Of a DNA stretch of 64,000 nucleotides, positions 18,525 to 26,236 are shown piece by piece. Source of the DNA: Ornithinibacillus halotolerans (GTDB lineage Bacteria > Bacillota > Bacilli > Bacillales > Amphibacillaceae); contig NZ_BMEY01000002.1 of assembly GCF_014637405.1 (NCBI RefSeq), forward strand, positions 62,001-126,000. The letters are read 5' to 3'. Each line of letters opens with the position of its first letter. Position 1 is the stretch's first letter. The position numbers were made by a program, and so were the translations under genes. The notes below the pieces were generated by a model. The model saw nothing but the letters and a program-made list of their open reading frames with translations, searched no databases and had not been told where the DNA came from.

Positions 18525-18595
18525 CCTGAAACTTTTTATGTAGAAAATGCGTATATAATAGTAGCCCCCCCTTTTTCTAGAAATAAATGACAGGT

Positions 18596-18632
18596 AAAAA
18601 AGCTGATTCCATATTAGGAATCAGCTTTTTGT
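18596..18632. terminator. Bidirectional terminator
   Basis: AAAAAGCTGATTCC (to 18610) pairs perfectly with GGAATCAGCTTTTT (18617-18630) between the convergent acyltransferase and YjiH-like genes. Confidence 0.9.
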
Positions 18633-18644
18633 CAGTCATAGACG

Positions 18645-18662
18645 TAAACAAACGTTTGTTTA
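18645..18662. promoter_or_regulatory. 18-bp perfect palindrome at 3' end of yjiH-like gene
   Basis: TAAACAAACGTTTGTTTA. Its last three bases are the stop codon of the minus-strand gene. The same 16-bp core lies at 20205-20220, upstream of that gene's promoter. The symmetry resembles TetR-family operators; the binding protein is unknown. Confidence 0.5.
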
Positions 18663-20006
18663 AAAGATTAAATGTGCCATTAAAACGATAATTGGCAGTG
18701 TAATAAGCGTCCGTAATAGGAAGATAATGACTAAGTCTTTAAAGTTAACTGGTACTTTAGATCCAAGTAAAAGCCCTCCGACTTCGGACATATAGATTAA
18801 TTGTGTTACGGATAGAGCTGCGATGATAAAGCGGGTTATATCTGCTTCAATGGAAGCCCCAATTACTGCAGGTAGAAACATATCAGCAAATCCAATTAAA
18901 ATTGTTTCAGATGCTTCTTTAGCGAATGGAACTTGCATGAGCTCTAATAATGGAATAAATGGTAACCCAAGCCATTGGAATAATGGTGTATATTCAGCAA
19001 TAATAAGTGCAACTAAACCGAAAGCCATTACAACTGGAGCGACACCCATCCACATATCTAATACATTTTGGCTACCTTCTTTAAAGAATTTATAGATGCT
19101 AGATTCTTTCTTAGCCCGGTGAATTGCTTTTTCATAGCCAAGTGTGAACGAATTGTATCCTTCTGGAATTTCTTCGCTAATTCCATCTGCTTGTTCTGTC
19201 ACATACGTATTCTCTTTTCTTGATAGTGGCGGGATTCTTGGCATAATTAAGGCTGCGATTAATCCAGCTACTAGTACAGTGAGATAGAATGGAAGAAACA
19301 TATGGTCTAGATCTACTTCTTGAATAATAACGAGTGAAAAAGTAATCGATACGATAGAGAATGTTGTCCCGATAACAGCAGCTTCACGTTTCGTGTAATA
19401 TCCTTCTTCATATTGTTTACTTGTAAGTAAGACACCAATTGTACCATCACCAATCCAAGATGCTAATGCATCAATAGAGGAGCGGCCAGGTAATTTAAAT
19501 AAAGGTCGCATAAATTTAGTTGCTAATGTTCCAAATAATTCCATTAAACCGAAGTTCATTAATAACGGCAAAAATATTCCAGCAAAAAGGAATACAGCGA
19601 AAAGCACGTGTAATAAACTATCTAATAATAATTGGCCGGTATCTTCGCCATGAATAGCAACTGGTCCAAGTTGAAAATAAACCATAATCGCAAATACAGC
19701 AGCAAGCACTCTCGTGATTGTCCAGAACCAATTTACGTAAAGTAATTTTTGATAAAATGGGAATCGTCTAAGCTTCTGGTAACCAATGAGTTTTGCAGCA
19801 ACTGTTAAAACTGCGGTAATCGTGATGATGATCATCATAATGAGCGATAATTGGCTAGCGAGCTTATCTTGTACCCAATTCGCTAATATTGCAATCGGAA
19901 TGGTGAATCCACCATCGACCTTCATAGGTATAATAAATAAAAAGATACCGAGTATCGAAGGAATAATAAATTTTAAATGTTCTTTCCATGTGTAAGTTTT
20001 TCTCAT
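18660..20006 (-). CDS. YjiH family membrane protein (nucleoside-recognition/Gate domain)
   Basis: 448 residues with about ten membrane segments. Segment GRSSIDALASWIGDGTIGVL and the late EASETILIGFADMFLPAVIG match the duplicated Gate/nucleoside-recognition modules of YjiH/SpmA-like proteins, and AALSVTQLIYMSEVGGLLLG is typical of YjiH. The transport role is not established. ATG 20006 was chosen because AAGGTGG lies 9 nt upstream. It has a strong sigma-A promoter and is bracketed by two copies of one palindrome. Confidence 0.8.
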   Translation of the reverse strand: MRKTYTWKEHLKFIIPSILGIFLFIIPMKVDGGFTIPIAILANWVQDKLASQLSLIMMIIITITAVLTVAAKLIGYQKLRRFPFYQKLLYVNWFWTITRVLAAVFAIMVYFQLGPVAIHGEDTGQLLLDSLLHVLFAVFLFAGIFLPLLMNFGLMELFGTLATKFMRPLFKLPGRSSIDALASWIGDGTIGVLLTSKQYEEGYYTKREAAVIGTTFSIVSITFSLVIIQEVDLDHMFLPFYLTVLVAGLIAALIMPRIPPLSRKENTYVTEQADGISEEIPEGYNSFTLGYEKAIHRAKKESSIYKFFKEGSQNVLDMWMGVAPVVMAFGLVALIIAEYTPLFQWLGLPFIPLLELMQVPFAKEASETILIGFADMFLPAVIGASIEADITRFIIAALSVTQLIYMSEVGGLLLGSKVPVNFKDLVIIFLLRTLITLPIIVLMAHLIF

Positions 20007-20072
20007 AATTATCCACCTTATAATCATCTACTACTAGGATGTATGATTTTGTCTTTCTTTAAACTAGTAATT

Positions 20073-20101
20073 AGTATAAAGGTTGAATAATTATATGTCA
20101 A
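20073..20101 (-). promoter_or_regulatory. Sigma-A promoter of yjiH-like gene
   Basis: On the minus strand TTGACA (20101-20096), 17 bp, TATACT (20078-20073). Confidence 0.75.
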
Positions 20102-20204
20102 AATGTATTTTTATAAATTTATTAGTTTTATAGAATTTAGTTCGTATGTCCTAATTTCGATGTTTTTTCCATAAAAGTTACTATTATCGACTTTATACGC
20201 ATTT

Positions 20205-20220
20205 AAACAAACGTTTGTTT
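20205..20220. promoter_or_regulatory. 16-bp palindrome, second copy
   Basis: AAACAAACGTTTGTTT, identical to the core of the site at 18645-18662. It lies about 105 bp upstream of the -35 box of the yjiH-like gene, farther than a simple repressor site. Confidence 0.5.
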
Positions 20221-20304
20221 GGGGTAGAAAGTTTTAGGTTTAAGGGATAATTTGTCATTTATATTATTAATTTAGTGAAATGTAACTAATTAAGAAAAAC
20301 AGTG

Positions 20305-20333
20305 TTGCGTATATTTTCAAACAATTGTAATAT
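20305..20333 (+). promoter_or_regulatory. Sigma-A promoter of small gene
   Basis: TTGCGT (20305-20310), 17 bp, TAATAT (20328-20333), about 37 bp before the ATG at 20371. Confidence 0.6.
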
Positions 20334-20370
20334 ATAAGGTAAGAGAATAGGTGGAAGGGGAATCAAGCGT

Positions 20371-20526
20371 ATGGAAAACTACATGCAAATGCATAAAGAC
20401 TTTGAAACAAAGTTGAATCGTCCATTGACAGAAGATGAAGAAGCGTTTTTGCAATGGGTTTTTAAGCGCTACTTACATGAGATCTCAACTCAGTCAATTA
20501 TCCCCCCCAATTTAATATTCTCGTAA
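20371..20526 (+). CDS. Small protein of 51 residues, hypothetical
   Basis: ATG 20371 to TAA 20526 encodes an acidic, helix-prone peptide beginning MENYMQMHKDFETKLNRPLT, followed by EDEEAFLQWVFKRYLHEI and a short tail ending PPNLIFS. Support for it being real: a promoter at 20305, a GGAAGGGG ribosome site about 9 nt before the ATG, a plausible amphipathic composition, and a terminator right after the stop. No family recognised. It precedes ywdI but has its own terminator, so it is a separate unit. Confidence 0.65.
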   Translation: MENYMQMHKDFETKLNRPLTEDEEAFLQWVFKRYLHEISTQSIIPPNLIFS

Positions 20527-20536
20527 ATGTAAAAGT

Positions 20537-20566
20537 AAGTCTTGAGTGTATCAAGGCTTTTTTTGT
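20537..20566 (+). terminator. Terminator of small gene
   Basis: AAGTCTTGA (20537-20545) pairs with TCAAGGCTT (20551-20559, one wobble), followed by a long T-run. Confidence 0.8.
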
Positions 20567-20652
20567 TTTTTATAAACGTCTATACTTTAAGATTAGCGAT
20601 TTCTTATGTATGATAAAGAAGGATGAATTCACGGAGAATAGGAGTGGCCAAA

Positions 20653-20952
20653 TTGGCAGTTGCAAATGAAACAATCTTGCTGAAAATGATGGACGAGCTA
20701 AAAAGTGCACGGTTGCATCATAATAATCAATCGGAATTGATCAAACATGTAGATAAGATACGTTTATTATGTGATTTAATATTAATGGAAGACAAACCAC
20801 AAACATCATCAGGTCAATCCTCTGAAATAAGTGCTGAGGAATTAAAAGCAATGTTTGGCAAGGAGAATGTCTCAAAATCCGCACAGCAATCATTTAAGAA
20901 ATCAATAGAATTAGATGAAGAAGGAAATGGAGATTCCATTTTTGACTTTTAG
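20653..20952 (+). CDS. ywdI: YwdI family protein
   Basis: About 99 residues, soluble and acidic: NETILLKMMDELKSARLHHN, a middle IRLLCDLILM helix, and a low-complexity tail ending GNGDSIFDF. The synteny ywdI-ywdK-gerQ-cwlJ supports the YwdI assignment; function unknown. TTG 20653 was chosen because ATAGGAG ends 8 nt before it; an upstream ATG at 20623 would abut its ribosome site. Probably co-transcribed with ywdK, 14 bp downstream. Confidence 0.75.
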   Translation: MAVANETILLKMMDELKSARLHHNNQSELIKHVDKIRLLCDLILMEDKPQTSSGQSSEISAEELKAMFGKENVSKSAQQSFKKSIELDEEGNGDSIFDF

Positions 20953-20966
20953 AGGGGAGCATGAAC

Positions 20967-21335
20967 ATGAAGATTTTTTTAATTTTAGGAGCAATTAATG
21001 GCTTCTTAGCTGTGGCACTAGGTGCTTTTGGAGCCCATGGATTAGAAGGGAAATTATCAGAGAAAGCAATAGGTACTTGGGAAAAGGCAGTAACGTATCA
21101 AATGTTTCATACCGTCGCATTATTTGTTGTAGGAATCTTAGGATTAAAGTTTCAATCGGGAAGTCTTTCTAGTGCAGGATGGTTCTTTTTAGCGGGAATA
21201 ATTATATTCTCCGGTAGCTTGTACGTATACTCCACAACAAGTATTAAAATGTTTGCGATGATTACTCCAATAGGTGGCGTTGCCTTCTTAATTGGTTGGG
21301 TACTAGTTGGCTATGCTGTTATGAAATTTTTATAA
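20967..21335 (+). CDS. ywdK: DUF423 membrane protein YwdK
   Basis: About 122 residues, four membrane helices, with the DUF423 signature LGAINGFLAVALGAFGAHGL and AVTYQMFHTVALFVVGI. Function unknown; relatives such as E. coli YgdD are small inner-membrane proteins. ATG 20967 is better spaced from GAGGGGAG than ATG 20961. Its 3' end overlaps the convergent gene by 6 bp. Confidence 0.85.
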   Translation: MKIFLILGAINGFLAVALGAFGAHGLEGKLSEKAIGTWEKAVTYQMFHTVALFVVGILGLKFQSGSLSSAGWFFLAGIIIFSGSLYVYSTTSIKMFAMITPIGGVAFLIGWVLVGYAVMKFL

Positions 21336-21581
21336 GAAAAACAAAAGAAACGTCGCAAATATAAAAAGCAACCCTGCTCGTAACAGTTGTTTTATTCCAT
21401 GGACTTGGTTGCGCATATTCATTCCGATTAAGCCGTCAAAGGCTAAGCTTGCGGAAACAAGGTACAGTCCGATGATAATCAGGATAAATATACCTTGAAT
21501 TAATGCTATTAGTCCGAATAGGAGGGCTAGGCCAATGGCAACTAGCTCACCGCGAATGAATTTTTCATAAGGGTGTCGCAT
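21330..21581 (-). CDS. Small membrane protein, hypothetical
   Basis: 83 residues: a short basic N-terminus (RHPYEKFIRGE) then two hydrophobic helices (LVAIGLALLFGLIALIQGIF, LIIIGLYLVSASLAFDGLIG) and a third at the C-terminus (LLRAGLLFIFATFLLFFL). No family recognised. A strong ribosome site GAGGTGATTCC precedes ATG 21581. It lies between ywdK and gerQ, a position occupied by different small genes in relatives. Confidence 0.7.
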   Translation of the reverse strand: MRHPYEKFIRGELVAIGLALLFGLIALIQGIFILIIIGLYLVSASLAFDGLIGMNMRNQVHGIKQLLRAGLLFIFATFLLFFL

Positions 21582-21610
21582 GGAATCACCTCACTAATTA
21601 TAATGTGTGA

Positions 21611-21644
21611 AAAAAGGATGGTACAATCGGGTACCATCCTTTTT
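21611..21644. terminator. Terminator after cwlJ-gerQ operon
   Basis: AAAAAGGATGGTAC (21611-21624) pairs perfectly with its complement at 21631-21644. On the minus strand it ends in a T-run, 39 bp after the gerQ stop codon. Confidence 0.85.
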
Positions 21645-21682
21645 ATGATTGTTTTTCAAAGTGAGAATCTGTTTAGTTTTCC

Positions 21683-22147
21683 TTATCTAGGTGGATATGT
21701 GGCCAACTGACCAGAATTTCCAACCGGATAATCATAATTTAGTTCTTCATCAAAAGTTACATAATCGAGGTATACCATTAACAATAAGTAACGCTTTCCA
21801 GTTTGTGGATCGCTAAGTATGATATGGTCTCGACCAGCTGCTTCTACTACACCACGGAATATCTTAGCATTCCATTCTTTGTTCCCTTCAAATGTCATGT
21901 AAACAGTTGCTACTTTTCCACGATTTAATCGTAAAATATTTTCGATATAAGATTGTTCCGTTGGCAGCATTCCTGGAACATTGTCAGATGCTAATTGCTG
22001 TTGTTGTTGTTGCTGCATTTGTGGTGGAGTTGGAAATTGGCGATAGTGCATTGCTGGATAATATGCTGGAGAGGCTTGTGGGAAATAATAGTAAGGCTGA
22101 TGCCCGAAATTAGCACTGTGCTGTGACTTTCCTTGGTTGTCAGTCAT
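21683..22147 (-). CDS. gerQ: Spore coat protein GerQ
   Basis: 154 residues. A low-complexity N-terminus rich in Tyr, Pro and Gln (about 1-55, with a run of seven Gln) is followed by the conserved GerQ domain: PTEQSYIENILRLNRGKVAT, then IILSDPQTGKRYLLLMVYLD. GerQ is needed for CwlJ localisation and is cross-linked by transglutaminase in the coat of B. subtilis spores. AGGAGG precedes ATG 22147. It follows cwlJ by 25 bp in the same operon. Confidence 0.93.
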   Translation of the reverse strand: MTDNQGKSQHSANFGHQPYYYFPQASPAYYPAMHYRQFPTPPQMQQQQQQQLASDNVPGMLPTEQSYIENILRLNRGKVATVYMTFEGNKEWNAKIFRGVVEAAGRDHIILSDPQTGKRYLLLMVYLDYVTFDEELNYDYPVGNSGQLATYPPR

Positions 22148-22172
22148 AATAAAACCTCCTAAAATTTAATTG

Positions 22173-22595
22173 TTAAAAAACAGTTGGACAATCGGAAGGT
22201 GTTGGAGCATAAAAACAATGTGATTTATACCTCCCAGTGTTCCACTGGTTATACCATTGTGCAGGACAATTCCCTTCAGGCTTAAAAAACCATAAGGAAT
22301 TCGTTGCGGGGTGAAATCGTTCCCCGTTAATCGTACGTCGAGCTAAACGTTTTTCTGATTCTCTAGCTCGCTGATAAAAATATCCTTTAATTGTTGCTTC
22401 AAAACCACCTGGACGTTGAAAGACCATGTCATTAATATTTCTTATATCTTTAAAATCCAAGCAATCAGCACGGACACGGTTCACACCTACATTTCCAACC
22501 ATAAGCATGCCTAAATTACCGTCTCCCTCAGCTTCGGCTCGAATTAATCTAGCTAATAGATCGATATCTGCTGCATTATGTGCTATTACTGCCAT
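22173..22595 (-). CDS. cwlJ: Spore cortex-lytic hydrolase CwlJ
   Basis: 140 residues, a single SleB-type hydrolase domain (Hydrolase_2) without signal peptide: LARLIRAEAEGDGNLGMLMV, GNVGVNRVRADCLDF and GYFYQRARESEKRLARRTIN. CwlJ degrades cortex peptidoglycan during germination, triggered in particular by Ca-dipicolinate, and depends on GerQ encoded next. The first gene of the operon, under the sigma-E-type promoter at 22633-22661. Confidence 0.92.
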   Translation of the reverse strand: MAVIAHNAADIDLLARLIRAEAEGDGNLGMLMVGNVGVNRVRADCLDFKDIRNINDMVFQRPGGFEATIKGYFYQRARESEKRLARRTINGERFHPATNSLWFFKPEGNCPAQWYNQWNTGRYKSHCFYAPTPSDCPTVF

Positions 22596-22632
22596 TCGTA
22601 CACCTCACTTCTTCCAAGGTCTACTATGATTA

Positions 22633-22661
22633 TATGTATGAGTGGGCGGAAAGTGATATGA
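22633..22661 (-). promoter_or_regulatory. Sigma-E-type promoter of cwlJ-gerQ
   Basis: On the minus strand TCATATC (22661-22655), 14 bp, CATACATA (22640-22633). This matches the mother-cell sigma-E consensus, and cwlJ is a known sigma-E gene in B. subtilis. Confidence 0.7.
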
Positions 22662-22715
22662 CAAGAGAAATTAATTGAAAAAAATTAGGTGTTACTGGGT
22701 TGTTTTTGCGGGTTG

Positions 22716-22825
22716 ACATAATCTTTAGCAAGGATCTGGGAATCTTTAGCAACTTTTGGGGTAACTTTAGCCAGTTTTACCCAAACTTTAGCCACTTCAC
22801 CCAAATCTTTAGCTTCTCGCCAAAA
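22716..22825. repeat. Short tandem array C, exact 21-bp period
   Basis: CTTTAGC recurs at 22723, 22744, 22765, 22786 and 22807, each exactly 21 bp apart; the rest of the unit is a weaker (A/C)nTTnnCCCAA. It fills the gap between the cwlJ promoter and the hemQ terminator. Confidence 0.75.
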
Positions 22826-22842
22826 CACAGGCAGAATCGCAC

Positions 22843-22874
22843 AAAAAAAGACCTCCCACCTAAGAAGGAAGTCT
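22843..22874 (-). terminator. Terminator of hemQ
   Basis: On the minus strand AGACTTCC pairs with GGAGGTCT and is followed by seven T residues. Confidence 0.85.
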
Positions 22875-22884
22875 CAATAAAAAA

Positions 22885-23634
22885 TTATATTTCTAAAAAT
22901 GGAGCAATGTCTTCTTTTTTAAGAAGATTTCCAACGAAGAATTCACCAAATTCTCCATAACGGGAACTTACTTCGTCAAATCGCATTTCATAGACAATTT
23001 TCTTGAATTGAAGAGGTTCATGAGCAAATAGTGTTACGCCCCATTCCCAGTCATCAAGACCGATAGAACCAGTAATAATTTGTTTTACTTTACCAGCGTA
23101 TTTACGTCCTGTTTTACTATGTTCATATAAAAGTTTACCACGAACATTTTTCTCTAATGTATACCAGTTTTCATCGCCTTCACGACGTCTGTTCATTGGA
23201 TAGAAGCAGGCATGTTCCCATTTTGGTAAAATAGGTTTAAGACGTGCTTGCGTTTCTGGTAATGTTTCTGGATCAATTCCGTCTTTGGCAGGACGGTATT
23301 TAGAAAGCTCAACTACAGACACATAGGAGTGAGCTGGAATTAAAAATTCAGCGAACTTGGATTTATTTAGTTCTGTTTCTAGTTCGTTTAATTCTTCCAT
23401 TGTCGGACGAAGGAACATAAACATTAGATCTGCTTTTTGTCCAACAATTTTATACATCGCATGAGAGCCGTTTTTTGCTTCTTCAACAGCATCCCATTTT
23501 GTAACTAGCTCTTCAAAACTAGCAATTGCTTCTTTTTGAACTTCTGGTGTAGCTTGTTTCCAGTAGCTCCAGTCTATTGAGCGAAAATCATGTAAACTAT
23601 ACCAACCATCCATTGTTTCGACAGCTTCTACCAT
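22885..23634 (-). CDS. hemQ: Coproheme decarboxylase HemQ (heme synthase)
   Basis: 249 residues, chlorite-dismutase fold: [50 protein letters not shown] and a C-terminal [21 protein letters not shown]-like segment with Arg/Tyr residues conserved in HemQ. It performs the last step of the Gram-positive coproporphyrin pathway, the peroxide-dependent decarboxylation of coproheme to heme b. ATG 23634 was chosen because AAGGAGAG lies 8 nt upstream. Divergent from pta, the same arrangement as ywfI-pta in B. subtilis. Confidence 0.93.
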   Translation of the reverse strand: MVEAVETMDGWYSLHDFRSIDWSYWKQATPEVQKEAIASFEELVTKWDAVEEAKNGSHAMYKIVGQKADLMFMFLRPTMEELNELETELNKSKFAEFLIPAHSYVSVVELSKYRPAKDGIDPETLPETQARLKPILPKWEHACFYPMNRRREGDENWYTLEKNVRGKLLYEHSKTGRKYAGKVKQIITGSIGLDDWEWGVTLFAHEPLQFKKIVYEMRFDEVSSRYGEFGEFFVGNLLKKEDIAPFLEI

Positions 23635-23872
23635 TATGTATCTCTCCTTCAAAAGTTATCGGCAAGGTTACTATATCATAAAATATTATGTATTTAAAAA
23701 CAGCTTATACCAATTCTCAAAATGTTAACCGCTTTGACAAGAAATTGACATATTTTAATGGGACTGATTATTTAACATGGAAAACGTATTGTACTATGAT
23801 GAAGGAGTAAGATGTTTATGTAATGAAAAGTTGATACATATTAAGAGCATCAGATAAATGGAGGTAGAAGAG

Positions 23873-24847
23873 TTGAGTAATTTATTTAAAGAGGTTAAAG
23901 CCAATGTAAGTGGTAAAAATATAGCAATTGTTTTTCCAGAAGGATTGGATGAGCGTGTCCTAACGGCAGCAAGTAAACTAGGTAAAGAAGGCGTAGTTAA
24001 GCCAATTGTTATTGGAAATAAAGAGAAAGTCCAGGAGAAAGCTAATGCACTGGGTGCCGAATTAGAATCATTAACGATTGTTGATCCAAATCACTATGAA
24101 AAGTTTGATGAGATGGTAGAGCAATTTGTAGCGCGTCGTAAAGGAAAAGCAACGGAAGAGGACGCTAGAAAAATCCTACTTGATGAAAATTATTTCGGAA
24201 CGATGCTCATTTATATGAATGAAGCGGATGGACTTGTTAGTGGTGCTGCTCATTCGACAGCAGATACCGTTCGCCCTGCACTACAGATTATTAAAACAAA
24301 AGAAGGTGTCAAGAAAACGTCTGGTGTATTTATCATGGTTCGTGAGGAAGAAAAATATGTATTTGCCGATTGTGCCATTAATATCGCACCTAATTCTAAC
24401 GACTTAGCTGAGATTGCTATCGAATCCGCTGCTACTGCAAAACTATTCGGGATTGACCCAAGGGTTGCGATGTTGAGCTTCTCTACGAAAGGTTCGGCGA
24501 AATCACCAGAAACGGAAAAAGTAGTGGAAGCATTACAACTAGCAAAAGAAAGAGATGCATCCCTTCTCATTGATGGGGAGTTCCAATTTGATGCGGCATT
24601 TGTACCGAGTGTTGCGGAGAAAAAAGCACCGGATGCAATTATTAAGGGAGATGCAAATGTTTTTGTTTTCCCAAGTCTAGAAGCAGGAAATATCGGCTAT
24701 AAAATTGCCCAACGATTAGGTGGATTTGAGGCAGTTGGCCCAATTTTACAAGGATTAAATAAGCCAGTTAATGACTTATCGCGCGGATGTAGTGCAGAAG
24801 ATGTATATAATTTAGCGTTAATTACTGCAGCACAAGCAGTACAATAA
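23873..24847 (+). CDS. pta: Phosphate acetyltransferase
   Basis: 324 residues, the length of Bacillus Pta. It starts SNLFKEVKANVSGKNIAIVF-PEG and contains GMLSFSTKGS-type (VAMLSFSTKGSAKSPETEKV), LIDGEFQFDAAFVPSVAEKK and NVFVFPSLEAGNIGYKIAQR, all PTA_PTB family signatures. It converts acetyl-CoA and phosphate into acetyl phosphate in overflow metabolism. TTG 23873 was chosen because GGAGG (23860-23864) is 8 nt upstream. Confidence 0.94.
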   Translation: MSNLFKEVKANVSGKNIAIVFPEGLDERVLTAASKLGKEGVVKPIVIGNKEKVQEKANALGAELESLTIVDPNHYEKFDEMVEQFVARRKGKATEEDARKILLDENYFGTMLIYMNEADGLVSGAAHSTADTVRPALQIIKTKEGVKKTSGVFIMVREEEKYVFADCAINIAPNSNDLAEIAIESAATAKLFGIDPRVAMLSFSTKGSAKSPETEKVVEALQLAKERDASLLIDGEFQFDAAFVPSVAEKKAPDAIIKGDANVFVFPSLEAGNIGYKIAQRLGGFEAVGPILQGLNKPVNDLSRGCSAEDVYNLALITAAQAVQ

Positions 24848-24971
24848 TTAGAGGAGAGCCTGTAATGAGAGTCATCTTGTTGCAGGTTTTCTTTAGAATA
24901 GTATAAAGGAAGAAAAACGTTTACACTTAAGAATAGAATAGAAAAAGGAACAGCTAAAGGGAGCGGATAGC

Positions 24972-25520
24972 ATGGGTAAGCCACTTGCCAAGAAGATTCC
25001 GGCAATAATTGGTGTATTATTTATAGCATTTCTAGTTTTCTTATTAATACAGAACATCTTAGAAACTACGAAACAGTCAAAGACGGATACAGATGCTGAT
25101 TCGTTAGCACCTAACTTTACTGCAACGACATTATCTGGTGAAGAAGTGAGCCTGGAGGATTATAAAGGAAAGCCGGTCTTAATTAACTTTTGGGCTAGTT
25201 GGTGTGGGCCTTGTCGAAAGGAAATGCCATATATTCAAGAGGCATACGAACAATATAAAGATGAAGGATTAGAAGTATTAGCTATTAATTTTCGAGAAAA
25301 AGATGAAGCAATCGAGAAGTATTTAGATGAGAATCCAACTTTTGATTTTACGGTTCTACGAGATGACGGCACGATAAATGACCTATACAAAGTAATTCAA
25401 CTTCCTACAACGTTCTTTATTAACACGGATGGGACAATAGAATCTTCTTATCCAGCAGAACTAAGTGAAGAAGCACTACATGTGTTTATTCAAGAAATAC
25501 TACCGGGGAAAAAGAATTAA
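24972..25520 (+). CDS. Membrane-anchored thiol-disulfide oxidoreductase (ResA/StoA-like)
   Basis: 182 residues: an uncleaved N-terminal anchor (IPAIIGVLFIAFLVFLLIQN), then a thioredoxin/TlpA domain with APNFTATTLSGEEVSLEDYK and the active site FWASWCGPCRKEMPYI (Cys78, Cys81), and a cis-Pro loop LPTTFFI. In Bacillus such proteins reduce apocytochrome c (ResA) or act in spore cortex synthesis (StoA) on the outer face of the membrane. The particular paralogue cannot be decided. GGGAGCGG precedes ATG 24972. Confidence 0.85.
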   Translation: MGKPLAKKIPAIIGVLFIAFLVFLLIQNILETTKQSKTDTDADSLAPNFTATTLSGEEVSLEDYKGKPVLINFWASWCGPCRKEMPYIQEAYEQYKDEGLEVLAINFREKDEAIEKYLDENPTFDFTVLRDDGTINDLYKVIQLPTTFFINTDGTIESSYPAELSEEALHVFIQEILPGKKN

Positions 25521-25588
25521 ATCGTCAACTTCCCAAGAACAACTTTCAATGTTATAATTGTCGGAAAATTACAAAGGGATGAGACGTC

Positions 25589-26236
25589 TTGAATAAACAC
25601 TTATTTCTTTTTGGGGGTGGATCACCTTTTACCCCAAACTTTGCGATGGAGTTTGTCAAGCTATGTTCAGGTGGCGATATCGCTATTCTTTTTCTAGATG
25701 GGGGAGAGCCGATTATGCCACGCTATACGAATCTATTAGAAGAAATAGGTCACCACGACTTTACATACATACCTCTACCATCGACCCCAATCGACCATGC
25801 AATTAGTAAAATAAACCAAAGTAGTGGGGTTATTATCTGTGGTGGCGACTCGCTTGGATATGCAAACTGTATTGTGGACACGCCTATATCGAGAAGTGTG
25901 ATACAAGCCTATGAAAATGGAATTCCAATTGCAGGATTCTCTGCAGGTGCGTTAATTAGTCCAGAAGTTTGTGTGGTTTCAGCAAGGGATAGTGGTTTAC
26001 AAAATTATGTGAAGCGGAAAGGATTAGGACTACTACCGGATACATTAGTTGCGGTTCATTTTACAGAATGGAACGAAGTGAACCATCTAAAACAAATAAC
26101 TCATGATATTCCTAGTACTTATAACTATGGAATTGATGAACAGACAGGCATGTATTTTCATAATGAGACTCTCGTGGATATGGAAGGTAGAGGCGTCTAT
26201 ACAATGAAAAACGGAAGCTTAATGCAAATGTATTAA
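25589..26236 (+). CDS. Peptidase S51 (cyanophycinase/dipeptidase E-like) family protein
   Basis: 215 residues with the S51 fold: an initial LFLFGGGSPFTPNFAMEFV, GVIICGGDSLGYANCIVD and the nucleophile elbow IPIAGFSAGALISPE (Ser118). Family members are serine peptidases cutting Asp-linked dipeptides or cyanophycin; the substrate here is unknown. TTG 25589 is used with AAGGGATGAG upstream. Its last 4 bp overlap the end of convergent lipL. Confidence 0.8.
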   Translation: MNKHLFLFGGGSPFTPNFAMEFVKLCSGGDIAILFLDGGEPIMPRYTNLLEEIGHHDFTYIPLPSTPIDHAISKINQSSGVIICGGDSLGYANCIVDTPISRSVIQAYENGIPIAGFSAGALISPEVCVVSARDSGLQNYVKRKGLGLLPDTLVAVHFTEWNEVNHLKQITHDIPSTYNYGIDEQTGMYFHNETLVDMEGRGVYTMKNGSLMQMY

